A DNA stretch of 49,521 nt from Mailhella sp. (GTDB taxonomy: Bacteria; Desulfobacterota; Desulfovibrionia; Desulfovibrionales; Desulfovibrionaceae), in assembly GCA_029258655.1 (NCBI GenBank), contig JARHYD010000129.1, positions 1 through 49,521 of the forward strand, given 5' to 3'. The notes under the pieces were generated by a model that saw nothing but the letters and a program-made list of their open reading frames with translations, had not been told where the DNA came from and made no database searches. Position numbers and translations under genes: made by a program. Below are positions 35,143-43,967 of this stretch, in pieces (the first letter of the stretch is position 1; every line of letters starts with the position of its first letter).

Positions 35143-35495
35143 TGCTAATTATTTTTATAAATTTTAGTCCCAGTGTCCCACACTGTTGCGTGGAATTTTG
35201 CTTGATTTTGAGTATTAGCTCATGTTGTCCCTTTGTCCCTTTACCTAGAATAGAGACAGTGGGACGAAAAAAAATTCTACAAAAGCAACTCTCTTTTTGG
35301 AGTTGTAAAAATACGTTTGGGCATTTTGCATTCTGTTTCTGATAAAACAGTAAACAAATTTTGTGAACATATTTTTATAGAAGCAAGCCATGTTTTCGCT
35401 TTACTCAAACTAGCTTGCTCTGCGAGGCTAAATTGTAAACTCCAAAGATTGAATATTGTAATTTTTTTTAACGTCTTTCAAGATGAGATTTTAGT
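35143..35495. other. Gene-free stretch before mobC, candidate oriT region
   Basis: About 350 bp without a convincing gene, upstream of the mobilisation genes where oriT usually lies. Inverted repeats seen: GTCCCACACTGT-like at about 35170 with ACAGTGGGAC near 35268, CAACTC-N7-GAGTTG at about 35286-35305, and AGCAAGC with GCTTGCT between about 35380 and 35420. No nick consensus could be identified. Confidence 0.4.
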
Positions 35496-35900
35496 ATGAA
35501 GATAAAAAAAGGAACAGGGCGTCCCTGTATAGAAAAAGAAAAACTCCGTTATAAAACAATAGGGGTTCGCGTAAACCAAAATGAATGGGACAATCTGCAA
35601 CAAAAGGCAGACTATTTAGGTATTTGTCCTGCAACACTTTTACGAGATTTTGCTCTCAAAAAAAGATTACCACCTCCACCAGTTCCTGAGCTAAATCGTA
35701 AATCTTATGCAAATCTAATGCATTTAGCGAGTAATATAAATCAATTAACACGTTCAATAAATCAAGGGCAAAAAACACTTTCTGTTCAATATATGGCACT
35801 TTTTAAAACTCTCTTGACAGAAATTTGCATAACGCAAGAGTTATTGCTTGGACTTTATAAAGCTGAAAAAGAGAATATAGAACAAAAGGAAGAAGAATGA
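35496..35900 (+). CDS. mobC: MobC-like mobilisation accessory protein
   Basis: A 134-residue protein: a basic N-terminus, KTIGVRVNQNEWDNLQQKADYLGICPATLLRDFAL resembling a ribbon-helix-helix DNA-binding domain, then ANLMHLASNINQLTRSIN, the characteristic MobC block. It would help load the relaxase on oriT. The stop codon overlaps the start of the relaxase gene (ATGA), so expression is coupled. Confidence 0.82.
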   Translation: MKIKKGTGRPCIEKEKLRYKTIGVRVNQNEWDNLQQKADYLGICPATLLRDFALKKRLPPPPVPELNRKSYANLMHLASNINQLTRSINQGQKTLSVQYMALFKTLLTEICITQELLLGLYKAEKENIEQKEEE

Positions 35901-36945
35901 TAGCCAAAACTATAAAAGGGAAAGGATTTCGAGGTGCAGTTGCGTATGATTTGCAAAAAGGGAAAAGTATTTTACTTAATACTAATATGTCGGCAAAGCA
36001 TAAAGCAAGTGTAAATGCTTTTGCTCAAGAATTTGGTATTGTTCGTTCTCTTCGCCCAAACCTAAAAAAAGCCGTTTGTCATGTTAGTATTAGTATACAC
36101 CCAAACGAAACATTAACAGATAATGAATGGTGCAAAGTTGCTCATACATGGCTAAATGATATGGGATTTACTAATAATCAATATATTATAAGTCGTCATA
36201 CAGACACAAAACACCCACATATACATATTCTTGTTAATCGTGTTGAGCTTGATGGTTCAGTAGTTAATGATTCTTATGATTATAAACGACAAGAAGTTAT
36301 TATGCGAAAACTCGAAAAAGAGTTTGGGCTTATTAATGTACAAAATAGTAAAGAAGTACAAAAAACTTCTCCTAAAAAAGGTGAATTAGAACAAGCAATC
36401 AGAAAACAAGAGCCATCAGTACGTATGTGCTCTTGCAAAATTGTATTGATAATATTTTACAACGCCCTATGCCCTTACAAGAATTTATTAATGAACTCCA
36501 TAAAAATAATATTGAAGTTAAACTCAATCAGGCAAGCACAGGCAAAATTAGTGGGATTAGTTTTTCTTTAAACGGTATTAATTTTAAAGGAAGTAAACTT
36601 GGAAAAAGTTTTACTTGGAATGCATTACAGAAAAAAGGATTATATTATGAAAATGGATATGTTACGGAACATGAACCAATCCGCCATGAATACAGCCAAG
36701 ACAAACGGACATCAGACAGTGCATACACCGCAACAAACAACACAACAGGCACAACAGCAAGTACAGCCGCTGAACGAACAGGAACTTTTGGAAATGCGTT
36801 TAGCTCTCCTCAATCAGCAGGAGAAAACAAAATTACAGAACAATCAAGAATTATTGAAAACTTTGCAAGACTTGAAAAAGAACTTTGTCGAGATAGACAA
36901 AGATCTCAAAAAACTTTCCAGCGAGATACAGGGCTTTCACGTTAA
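35897..36945 (+). pseudogene. MobA/VirD2-type relaxase, frameshifted
   Basis: The first frame (35897-36571) holds the catalytic part: KGFRGAVAYDLQKGK at the N-terminus, then the metal-binding three-histidine motif HTDTKHPHIHILVN near residue 100. After about 36424 the relaxase sequence continues in another frame (36427-36945: LLQNCIDNILQRPMPLQEFINELH...), which is the usual continuation of such relaxases. A single missing base at CGTATGTGC would explain this. As written, the protein ends in a 50-residue unrelated tail. It could be a real mutation, a sequencing error in a short homopolymer-free stretch, or, less likely, programmed slippage. The catalytic domain is intact. Confidence 0.8.
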
Positions 36946-37168
36946 AGCTTATAATAATTATAAAAGTTCTGTGCAAGTACCTTTTAATGCTGTATGTAAA
37001 ACAGCAGAAGAAACAAATAATCTTCTCCATATTGTTCAAGAAGAACATAAAAATATTTCTTCTTCGTGGTCGTACTCTATTTTCTTAACGTCATTTATAG
37101 CTAGTCTAAGTACAAGTATTTTATTATTTATTTTATATAATATCCTTCCGAAGCTTATAAATAATTAA
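36647..37168 (+). CDS. MbeB-like mobilisation protein nested out of frame in the relaxase 3' end
   Basis: The first 300 bp lie inside the relaxase C-terminal frame but are read in a different frame. I chose the ATG at 36647, preceded by AAAGGA; a longer version could start at 36599. About 173 residues: a Gln/Thr-rich segment, a coiled coil (about 60-130; LRLALLNQQEKTKL, TLQDLKKNFVEIDKDL) and a single C-terminal membrane helix (SIFLTSFIASLSTSILLFIL). This resembles MbeB/MobB genes nested in mobA of ColE1- and RSF1010-type plasmids, which anchor the relaxosome at the membrane. Confidence 0.65.
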   Translation: MKMDMLRNMNQSAMNTAKTNGHQTVHTPQQTTQQAQQQVQPLNEQELLEMRLALLNQQEKTKLQNNQELLKTLQDLKKNFVEIDKDLKKLSSEIQGFHVKAYNNYKSSVQVPFNAVCKTAEETNNLLHIVQEEHKNISSSWSYSIFLTSFIASLSTSILLFILYNILPKLINN

Positions 37169-37182
37169 ATGTAAACAATTTT

Positions 37183-37226
37183 CAATAACTAAAAAGTTAT
37201 TGACAAGCTAAAAAAGACATTTTATT
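37183..37226 (+). promoter_or_regulatory. Hairpin and promoter-like sequence before the toxin gene
   Basis: CAATAACT-AAAA-AGTTATTG is an inverted repeat; TTGACA at 37200 overlaps its right arm, with a weak -10 (TATTTT) 17 bp later. The arrangement suits autoregulation of a toxin-antitoxin operon. Confidence 0.4.
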
Positions 37227-37246
37227 TTTTCTTTATGGAGTAGCAA

Positions 37247-37615
37247 ATGGGAAAATATTCCATTTATTTTTATAAGGATAAAAATGGTAAAGAACCAGTT
37301 TTAGAGTATATAAAAGACCTTTTATCTAAAAAAGATAAAAATAATCGCATAAAAGCCACTAAAATTCAAGATTATATCAATATCTTAAGCGAACATGGCA
37401 CAATAGCTGGCGAACCATTTATAAAACATATTGACGGAGAAATTTGGGAACTTCGTCCCCAACGTGATAGAATTTTTTTTGTGGCATGGGTAAATGATAG
37501 TTTTGTTCTTTTACACTATTTTATGAAGAAAACACAAAAAACCCCTAGCAAAGAAATTGAGCAAGCAAAACGAGAACTCAAAGACTTGAAAGAACGGGGA
37601 TTAACCCAAGATTAA
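37247..37615 (+). CDS. HigB/RelE-type toxin (Gp49-like)
   Basis: A 122-residue RelE-superfamily protein with the blocks KEPVLEYIKDL, KHIDGEIWELRPQRDRIFFVAW, VLLHYFMKKTQKTP and EIEQAKRELKDL, typical of the phage-derived Gp49-like HigB family. It would cleave mRNA on the ribosome. GGAG lies before the ATG. The antitoxin follows 12 bp downstream, the toxin-first order characteristic of HigBA. Confidence 0.88.
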   Translation: MGKYSIYFYKDKNGKEPVLEYIKDLLSKKDKNNRIKATKIQDYINILSEHGTIAGEPFIKHIDGEIWELRPQRDRIFFVAWVNDSFVLLHYFMKKTQKTPSKEIEQAKRELKDLKERGLTQD

Positions 37616-37627
37616 CGAGGTAACATT

Positions 37628-37939
37628 ATGAAAACAATAAATAATTCCGCTCTTGGCAGTTCTTGGGAAGATGTTCAAAAAGAACTCTTTACCACCGAAG
37701 AAATACGAGAAAGTAATTTGCGAGTTGCCCTTATTAGCGAAATCATAAAAGCACGACAAGAACAAGGCATAAGCCAAAAGAAATTGGAAGAACTTAGCGG
37801 AGTAAAACAACCCGTCATTGCCCGCATGGAAACAGGACAAACCAGCCCCCAGCTTGATACAGTGCTAAAACTCCTTGCTCCGCTTGGCAAAACCCTTGCT
37901 ATTGTTCCGCTTGAAATCGCGGAAGCTGAAAAAATATAA
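37628..37939 (+). CDS. HigA-type antitoxin (XRE helix-turn-helix)
   Basis: A 103-residue protein. The helix-turn-helix at about residues 41-80 reads ISQKKLEELSGVKQPVIARMETGQTSPQLDTVLKLLAPLG. It partners the preceding toxin. GAGGT precedes the ATG. The family also represses its own operon. Confidence 0.88.
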   Translation: MKTINNSALGSSWEDVQKELFTTEEIRESNLRVALISEIIKARQEQGISQKKLEELSGVKQPVIARMETGQTSPQLDTVLKLLAPLGKTLAIVPLEIAEAEKI

Positions 37940-37984
37940 TATTACAATATAAGTATAGTATAAAAGAAGGAGTTTATATTCCCT

Positions 37985-38485
37985 TTAATTTTTATTTGTT
38001 ATTATGTGCATAAGTTCTTTTACTAGCATTGTAGAAGGATTATTACTTAGAGCATTTTCATCATTTTCATTTTTGAATTTTTCTTTAAATACATTTTTTA
38101 TTAATGAACAAATAATAGTTATTGGAGCTAAGCATAAAGCTAAAATAATTATAATAAGATAAGGAACATCTTTTATTAATTTATAAAAAGGTTTTGGTTC
38201 ATTTATTCCAGAATACCAGAACATTGCCAAAAAGACAATAAAACATAGGAATAAAATTACTATTAGCAATAACGAGATAAAAAAAAGAAGTTTTTTATGA
38301 AAAAGTTGCAATTTGAATTCTTCTCTTTCTAAGTCTATTGATTTTTCTTTCCATTTTTCTGGTACATTAATATAAGAAGAAGAATCTCGAGTTGCAAATT
38401 TACTTTCTGAAACTTTTTTCCCTGTTTTTAATTTATTTTTATTTATCTTAAATTTTGCTATGTGTAATTTTTTATTATTACTCAT
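37985..38485 (-). CDS. Membrane protein coupled to ImmA/IrrE
   Basis: A 166-residue protein with a lysine-rich cytoplasmic N-terminus and two hydrophobic segments (LLFFISLLLIVILFLCFIVFLAM, residues about 81-103, given as LLLIVILFLCFIVF; and YLIIIILALCLAPITIIC near 130). It is not recognised by family. Its start overlaps the end of the ImmA-like gene by four bases, so the two are translationally coupled and probably act together. Confidence 0.65.
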   Translation of the reverse strand: MSNNKKLHIAKFKINKNKLKTGKKVSESKFATRDSSSYINVPEKWKEKSIDLEREEFKLQLFHKKLLFFISLLLIVILFLCFIVFLAMFWYSGINEPKPFYKLIKDVPYLIIIILALCLAPITIICSLIKNVFKEKFKNENDENALSNNPSTMLVKELMHIITNKN

Positions 38486-38946
38486 AATAAATAACCTAAT
38501 CTTTTTAGACGTATCTCCAAGGCTTGATTAGAAACAGAAAATACTTCCGCCATTTCTTTTAAACTTATTTCTGTTTGTTTAATCATATAATTAATAGCTT
38601 CGATTGGCATAAGAAGTTCTGCCGCAAAAAGATTAGCTTCATATTCTTTAAATTGAAAATTTTTCCGATTATAACGAATTTTTGTTCTTGGGCTTGAACC
38701 ATGACCTAAAACAGCATGACCTATTTCATGTGCAATAGTAAAACGTTGTTTATTAATATTATCAAGCTCATTAATAAAGATAGTATTTGTTTTATCGTCA
38801 AAGGAACCACTTAATTCTAAATCAGATCCACCATAAATAACTTTTAAATCAAGTTGCTTAGCAATAGTAACAGGATTAACAGGTAGTAAACCATCCCAAT
38901 ATTGGAGCAAAATGTCTCTTGCCATTGCCTGTGGAGTCAAACTCAT
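38482..38946 (-). CDS. ImmA/IrrE-type zinc metallopeptidase
   Basis: A 154-residue protein with the zinc-binding IAHEIGHAVLG motif near residue 72 and the third ligand in FKEYEANLFAAELLMP, the ImmA/IrrE (DUF955) signature. Such peptidases cleave a repressor (ImmR, DdrO) to switch on mobile elements or stress genes. No XRE repressor stands directly beside it; the nearest is the HigA-type antitoxin. AAGGAGG precedes the start. Confidence 0.85.
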   Translation of the reverse strand: MSLTPQAMARDILLQYWDGLLPVNPVTIAKQLDLKVIYGGSDLELSGSFDDKTNTIFINELDNINKQRFTIAHEIGHAVLGHGSSPRTKIRYNRKNFQFKEYEANLFAAELLMPIEAINYMIKQTEISLKEMAEVFSVSNQALEIRLKRLGYLL

Positions 38947-39313
38947 AACATTTCCTCCTTATTAAATTTAATTGCTTCTCATAAGTAATTATATTGTTAT
39001 CAGTTGTCAAGATAAGTATATATTAATTCTTGACATACTTATAAATTATTTTACAATATATGTATAGTAAAAGTATTTAAAATTTAATTATTTCTATATC
39101 TTAAAGTAAGATAGGAATAAAATAAAAAAAGATAAATTATTATTAAAAAGTTCTTTTAAATAATACTTCCTTTACTCAATATTATTAAATTATTGATTTA
39201 ACGCTTCTCCTTTTTTTCATAAATTATGCTGGACTATCTTGCTTGTCTTTTCCAGTATATTATATTAAATTTGTTTAACAAAATATTTTTATTGGAATAA
39301 TTATTTTAAAAGT
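38947..39313. promoter_or_regulatory. Divergent control region between immA-like and methyltransferase genes
   Basis: A 367-bp AT-rich gap. A plus-strand promoter TTGACA (39030) with TACAAT (39052), spacing 16, overlaps an inverted repeat ATAAGTAT (39012) / ATACTTAT (39035). TTGTCAAG at 39004 gives a second TTGACAA facing the ImmA-like gene. No controller (C-protein) box could be assigned, and nothing else is seen from 39070 to 39313. Confidence 0.45.
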
Positions 39314-41281
39314 ATGTTAAATTTATTAGAAAAGCAAGATATTTTTAAAACAACGCAAATTCATAATAGGCGTTATTTAGGCAATAAATATAAATTATTG
39401 CCTATCATTCATCATATTGTAAAAAAAGAATGTTTTTCAGTAAATTCTATTGCGGATATTTTTGCAGGTACAGGAGCAGTATCTTCTGCTTTTGTTGATA
39501 AACAAATAATTACTAATGATTTGCTGTATAGTAACTATATTAGCAATATAGCATGGTTTGGAAGTCAAGATTTTAATAAAAAAAGAATTATAGAATTTAT
39601 AACATATTATAATTCTATACAGCCAACACAAGAAAATTACATGACTAAAAATTTTTCAGATACCTATTTTAGTCATAAGACTTGTGCAAAAATAGGATAT
39701 ATTAGAGAAGATATAGAAAAAAATTATCATTTGGGAATTATCAATGAAAGAGAAAGAGCTATTCTTATCACTTCTTTACTTTATGGAATGGATAGAATAG
39801 CAAATACTTGTGGACATTATGATGCCTATATAAAAAATGCAACGCTTTCAAAAGAATTAGAACTTGCTGTGCCTGAAGTTTTTCCTCATAATAATAAACT
39901 TAATCAATGCTATAATAAAGACGCAAATCAACTTGTAAAAGAAATTTCAGCAGACCTTATATATATTGACCCCCCATATAATTCTAGGCAATATTGTGAT
40001 ACATATCATTTATTAGAAAATGTAGCAAAATGGGAAAAACCAGAAGTTTTTGGCATTGCTAAAAAAATGGATAGAAACCATTTAAAAAGTGAATATTGTA
40101 CCCAAAATGCAACAAAAGCACTAGAAGAACTTATTGATAATATTAATGCCAAATATATTTTATTTTCTTATAATAATATGGCAAATAAAGGCAATGACCG
40201 TTCTAATGCAAAAATTTCTGATGAAGATATTTTACGAATTTTACAAAAAAAAGGAACAGTAAAAATTTTTACAGAAAATTATAAAGCTTTTACAACTGGA
40301 AAATCTAATATTCAAGAAAACGCGGAACGCTTATTTCTTTGTACTTGTTTTAAGCAAAAAAAAACAATAGCATCTCCTATGAATTACACTGGAGGCAAGT
40401 TTAAATTATTATCTCAAATATTACCGTTATTTCCTAAAAATATTCACACCTTTGTTGATTTATTTTGCGGAGGTTGTAATGTAGGAATAAATGCTCATGC
40501 AACACACTATATTTTTAATGATAACAATCAAAAAATTATAGAATTATATTCTATACTTAAAAATACTCCTACACAAAAAATAATAGATTCTATTCTCACT
40601 ATTATTAATCAATATAATCTTTCAAATTCTGCATTATATGGATATGCATATTATAATTGTGAAAGTAGTTCAGGATTAGGACAATACAATAAAAAAGCCT
40701 TTACAGCTCTACGAAAAGATTTTAATTTATTACAACAAAAAGATTATCATTACTATATAATGCTTTTTGTTTTAATTATTTATTCTTTTAATCATCAAAT
40801 ACGTTTTAACAGTAAAGAACAATTTAATTTACCTGTTGGAAAGCGTGATTTTAACAAAAAAATTCAAGAAAAACTTATTGAATTTATGCAAGCTATTCAA
40901 GAAAAAAAATGTTCTTTTACAGCTTTTTCTTTTATGGATTTTGATATTTCAAGCTTAACAAAAGATGATTTTGTTTATATTGATCCACCCTATCTTATCA
41001 CTTGTGCTAGTTATAATGAAAATGGTGGATGGACAGAAGAAAAGGAAAAAAATTTACTTTTATTCTTAGAGAAATTAGATACATTAAACATTCGTTTTGC
41101 ACTTTCTAATGTTTTACGAAATAAAGGAAAAGAAAATACATTACTTTGTACTTGGTTAAAAAAATATCCGCATATTCAAGTAATTCCAATAAAAAATTCT
41201 TATGCTAATTCAAATTATCAAACAAAGGACAAAAATAGTATTTGTGAAGAAGTTTTAATTATTAATTATAAAGGGGAATAA
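39314..41281 (+). CDS. Fused two-domain adenine-N6 DNA methyltransferase (type IIS)
   Basis: A 655-residue fusion of two Dam-like (D12 class) methyltransferases. The first half has RRYLGNKYKLLPII, the SAM site ADIFAGTGAVSSAFV near residue 50, and catalytic YIDPPYNSRQY near 215. The second has MNYTGGKFKLLSQIL, DLFCGGCNVGINA near 380 and YIDPPYLITCASY near 555. Two active sites in one chain are expected for an asymmetric target, each domain modifying one strand, as in M.FokI. It overlaps nothing upstream, and the endonuclease gene starts two bases after its stop. The ribosome site is weak, which might keep the level modest. Confidence 0.9.
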   Translation: MLNLLEKQDIFKTTQIHNRRYLGNKYKLLPIIHHIVKKECFSVNSIADIFAGTGAVSSAFVDKQIITNDLLYSNYISNIAWFGSQDFNKKRIIEFITYYNSIQPTQENYMTKNFSDTYFSHKTCAKIGYIREDIEKNYHLGIINERERAILITSLLYGMDRIANTCGHYDAYIKNATLSKELELAVPEVFPHNNKLNQCYNKDANQLVKEISADLIYIDPPYNSRQYCDTYHLLENVAKWEKPEVFGIAKKMDRNHLKSEYCTQNATKALEELIDNINAKYILFSYNNMANKGNDRSNAKISDEDILRILQKKGTVKIFTENYKAFTTGKSNIQENAERLFLCTCFKQKKTIASPMNYTGGKFKLLSQILPLFPKNIHTFVDLFCGGCNVGINAHATHYIFNDNNQKIIELYSILKNTPTQKIIDSILTIINQYNLSNSALYGYAYYNCESSSGLGQYNKKAFTALRKDFNLLQQKDYHYYIMLFVLIIYSFNHQIRFNSKEQFNLPVGKRDFNKKIQEKLIEFMQAIQEKKCSFTAFSFMDFDISSLTKDDFVYIDPPYLITCASYNENGGWTEEKEKNLLLFLEKLDTLNIRFALSNVLRNKGKENTLLCTWLKKYPHIQVIPIKNSYANSNYQTKDKNSICEEVLIINYKGE

Positions 41282-41282
41282 T

Positions 41283-43256
41283 ATGCCTTATCCAAATCCA
41301 AATATAGCATATAAAAGTTACTGTTGGAGTTTTGGGACAACAAGTTTTCGGACTAAAAATTTTAACCAAAAAATAGAAACGTTATTGCTATTACTTGATA
41401 AATTTTGGACAATTCCAGAAAATCTTCATCAAGATTGGGAAGGTAATTCTTCTTTGCAAAGTTCTTTTTATGATTTTATGAAAGAACATAATTTTTTAGT
41501 AGGCGATGCCAGTCGCAAAGCTAAGGATGCTCGAGAAAAAACTTCTGGATTAGTTGATATAGGATTAATAACCCCAAAAAGAAAACTCTCTCCTGTGGGT
41601 AATAAATTACTTGAATTAAGTAAAAATAATAATTTTACATCTGATAATATCTTTACTATTCCGCAAGATAGTTATCTTTATTTTATGCAAATGCTTAAAA
41701 CATACAATGAATTTAATGGAGAATATATTCGTCCTTATTTTGTTTTATTGTATTTATTGTCAAAATTTGAATATTTAACGTATGATGAATTTACTTTTTT
41801 ACTTCCCCTTTGCATAAATGAAAGATTAACAAACAAAATAATAAATGTTATCGCAGAAATTAGAAATAACCAAAAATCGATTGATACTGTTATTCTTGAA
41901 ATACTTTTTTCAATGGAAAACTATCAAGAAGTACAAGCATCATTATTAAATAATCCTGTAACAGAAGAACTTATTTGTACTATTGGGATAAATAGAAAAA
42001 GCAGAACTTTTGATAAAGCATATTATCCTTTTTATTTGGAGTTAAAAAACGTTTTTCTTAATGGTTCTGAAAATCTTTTACCTCTTTATAAAGCAACAAA
42101 AGATATTATTATAGGAAAATATTGGCGTTCTTTTTTATTTTCCACACAATATGAAAAAACTATAAAAAATAATAGACGAGAAAGTTTAAATAATACTGTT
42201 TTCAATACAATACAAAATGAAACAGAATTAAAAACCCTCTTTTTTCAATTTATGCATTTATTTAAAGCAAAAGCAACGCTTACGGATTATTTTGATTTAA
42301 ATAAACGATATATTAAAAATACGGATATTATTCTTTTTGAAGACAATACAGTAAAATTAGATATACTTCCAAAACATATTTTCAAAAATATTGAATCTAA
42401 TCTATTAGCGTATGCTTTTTCTAAAACAGAAACATTACATGATAATATTTCGCTACATGAAATCTTACCAGAACTTTCTTTTAATGAACAAGATTTCATT
42501 ACAGCTATTAACGAAGAATTTCATACGAATATCAATACAATAACCGAAGCACAAAACACAATAGAACAACATCGCTACACAAAATTAAATAAAATGATTG
42601 ATACAAAGTTTAGCAATGAAAAACTCATTCAATTACTAGAATATTTTGAAAATAGAAATGATGATAAAATTAATGAATACATAACTGATAACGCAGATAT
42701 TCCAACCATTTTTGAATATATTCTTGGGATAATATGGTATAAAATAAGCGAGCGACAAGGAAAAATTTTAGATTATATGAAATTATCTTTAGAAGCAGAC
42801 TTATTACCTAAAACTCACGCTAGCGGAGGTGAAGCAGATATAGTTTATGAATATTCTGAAACAAATCAATATCCTGCCCATAATCTTTTATTAGAAGCTA
42901 CACTTGCTAATGCCAATTCACAAAGAGCAATGGAATTAGAACCTGTTACTAGGCATTTAGGACAACATATATTAAGAAGCAATAATATAAAATCTTATTC
43001 TATATTTATCAGTAATAAATTAAATGTTAATATTATTTCTGATTTTAGAGGCAGAAAAACATATATATGGTACGATACAACTAATCATGATCATTTTATA
43101 CAAGGTTTAAAAATTATTCCCTTGAAAACAACAGATTTAAAAACTATTCTCCAAAATAATCTAACATATAAAGACCTATACTCCCACTTTGAACAAGTCT
43201 ATCAATCTCCAAATATGGAAGCTTTAAGCTGGTATGAGGAAGTAAAAAGTTTTTGA
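41283..43256 (+). CDS. AlwI-family type IIS restriction endonuclease
   Basis: A 657-residue protein. The N-terminus YCWSFGTTSFRTKNFNQKIE and KAKDAREKTSGLVDIGLI are hallmarks of the AlwI/PleI/MlyI/BstNBI group, whose N-terminal half recognises DNA and C-terminal half cuts it. The probable nuclease site is SGGEADIVYEYS (near residue 516), LLLEATLAN and RAMELEPVTRH: acidic residues spaced as in the nicking relatives. The known family cuts a few bases outside an asymmetric 5-bp site such as GGATC or GAGTC; the exact specificity here is not predictable by eye. GGGG lies before the ATG, and the gene is coupled to the methyltransferase. Confidence 0.88.
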   Translation: MPYPNPNIAYKSYCWSFGTTSFRTKNFNQKIETLLLLLDKFWTIPENLHQDWEGNSSLQSSFYDFMKEHNFLVGDASRKAKDAREKTSGLVDIGLITPKRKLSPVGNKLLELSKNNNFTSDNIFTIPQDSYLYFMQMLKTYNEFNGEYIRPYFVLLYLLSKFEYLTYDEFTFLLPLCINERLTNKIINVIAEIRNNQKSIDTVILEILFSMENYQEVQASLLNNPVTEELICTIGINRKSRTFDKAYYPFYLELKNVFLNGSENLLPLYKATKDIIIGKYWRSFLFSTQYEKTIKNNRRESLNNTVFNTIQNETELKTLFFQFMHLFKAKATLTDYFDLNKRYIKNTDIILFEDNTVKLDILPKHIFKNIESNLLAYAFSKTETLHDNISLHEILPELSFNEQDFITAINEEFHTNINTITEAQNTIEQHRYTKLNKMIDTKFSNEKLIQLLEYFENRNDDKINEYITDNADIPTIFEYILGIIWYKISERQGKILDYMKLSLEADLLPKTHASGGEADIVYEYSETNQYPAHNLLLEATLANANSQRAMELEPVTRHLGQHILRSNNIKSYSIFISNKLNVNIISDFRGRKTYIWYDTTNHDHFIQGLKIIPLKTTDLKTILQNNLTYKDLYSHFEQVYQSPNMEALSWYEEVKSF

Positions 43257-43273
43257 GAATTTATATAAATTAA

Positions 43274-43309
43274 TATAGAATTACACCAGCTATCTGGTGT
43301 AATTCTATA
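43274..43309. terminator. Bidirectional terminator between endonuclease and zinc-ribbon genes
   Basis: A perfect inverted repeat: 16-bp arms (TATAGAATTACACCAG and its complement) around CTAT. It separates two convergent genes and begins 18 bp after the endonuclease stop codon; the other stop codon abuts its right end. Confidence 0.75.
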
Positions 43310-43771
43310 TTATTCATCCATCACTTTCTCATACTGATGGTTGCAATAACTACATAATCCACCGTACTCTTGTTCTTCAGGAGATAAATTTTCTCCACAT
43401 CGCTCACACTGTGTATATTGAAGCTCCTTTTCACATGCTAAACACAAACCTAATGTTGAAATAAAGGTTTCAGTTCCACATTCTGGACAATCCCAAATAA
43501 TTCTTTTTCCTCCATCTGTTATAGAAATATATTCTTCATCTTTATAAATACTTTTAACCAATTCTTCAAAATTAAAAGACTCATCACAATCCAAACATTT
43601 AAATTTTATATCATTTAAATCTTGCAAATCTATGGAAGAAGGTATAAAATTATAAGATTTACAACTAGGACAAATAATATTATCTTTAATGTGATTTAAT
43701 TGAGAAAATTTTGTATATAATTTATCCCAACTTTGACATACTTGTTGCTTATGGTTATCTTTTTTTTTCAT
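43310..43771 (-). CDS. Multi-zinc-ribbon protein of unknown function
   Basis: A 153-residue protein with six CxxC knuckles: CPSC, CLDC, CPEC, CLAC, CERC and CSYC, plus isolated Cys and His residues. These should form three zinc ribbons. No catalytic motif is seen. The AGGAGG before the ATG supports it as real. It lies between the restriction endonuclease and attR on the opposite strand. Nucleic-acid or protein binding is plausible; a link to the restriction system is only positional. Confidence 0.75.
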   Translation of the reverse strand: MKKKDNHKQQVCQSWDKLYTKFSQLNHIKDNIICPSCKSYNFIPSSIDLQDLNDIKFKCLDCDESFNFEELVKSIYKDEEYISITDGGKRIIWDCPECGTETFISTLGLCLACEKELQYTQCERCGENLSPEEQEYGGLCSYCNHQYEKVMDE

Positions 43772-43936
43772 AAAAACCTCCTAAATTATATGATAATATA
43801 TAAATTATCATTAATTATATAAAGTCAATATATAAAAATAATTTAATAATATTACGTGTACATCACATGGGCAAAAAAATTTTAAAATAAATTTTATTTC
43901 TAATTATATCAAATAAATATGTTAAAATAAAAATTT

Positions 43937-43951
43937 CCCCCGCCTCCACCA
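43937..43951 (+). other. attR: right boundary of the ssrA island
   Basis: CCCCCGCCTCCACCA is identical to the tmRNA 3' end at 31482-31496. Just outside lies a hairpin that suits the original ssrA terminator. Confidence 0.85.
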
Positions 43952-43967
43952 GATAAAAATTTTCAAA

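Larger units (their letters stand above)
31497..43951. mobile_element. Mobilizable genomic island integrated in ssrA (about 12.5 kb)
   Basis: Bounded by a 15-bp direct repeat of the tmRNA 3' end. Contains, in order, integrase, unknown protein, AlpA-like factor, RepA-like ATPase, MobC, frameshifted relaxase with nested MbeB-like gene, HigBA-type toxin-antitoxin, membrane protein with ImmA/IrrE, type IIS restriction-modification pair and zinc-ribbon protein. It lacks a type IV secretion set, so at best it would be mobilised by a helper. None of the dispersed repeats found on both sides lies inside it, in keeping with a more recent arrival. Confidence 0.88.

Noticed and set aside
43937-43951. 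Considered a second tRNA or tmRNA gene end
   Set aside because: Only 15 bp of the tmRNA 3' end are present, with no T-arm or upstream structure; it is the right att site.
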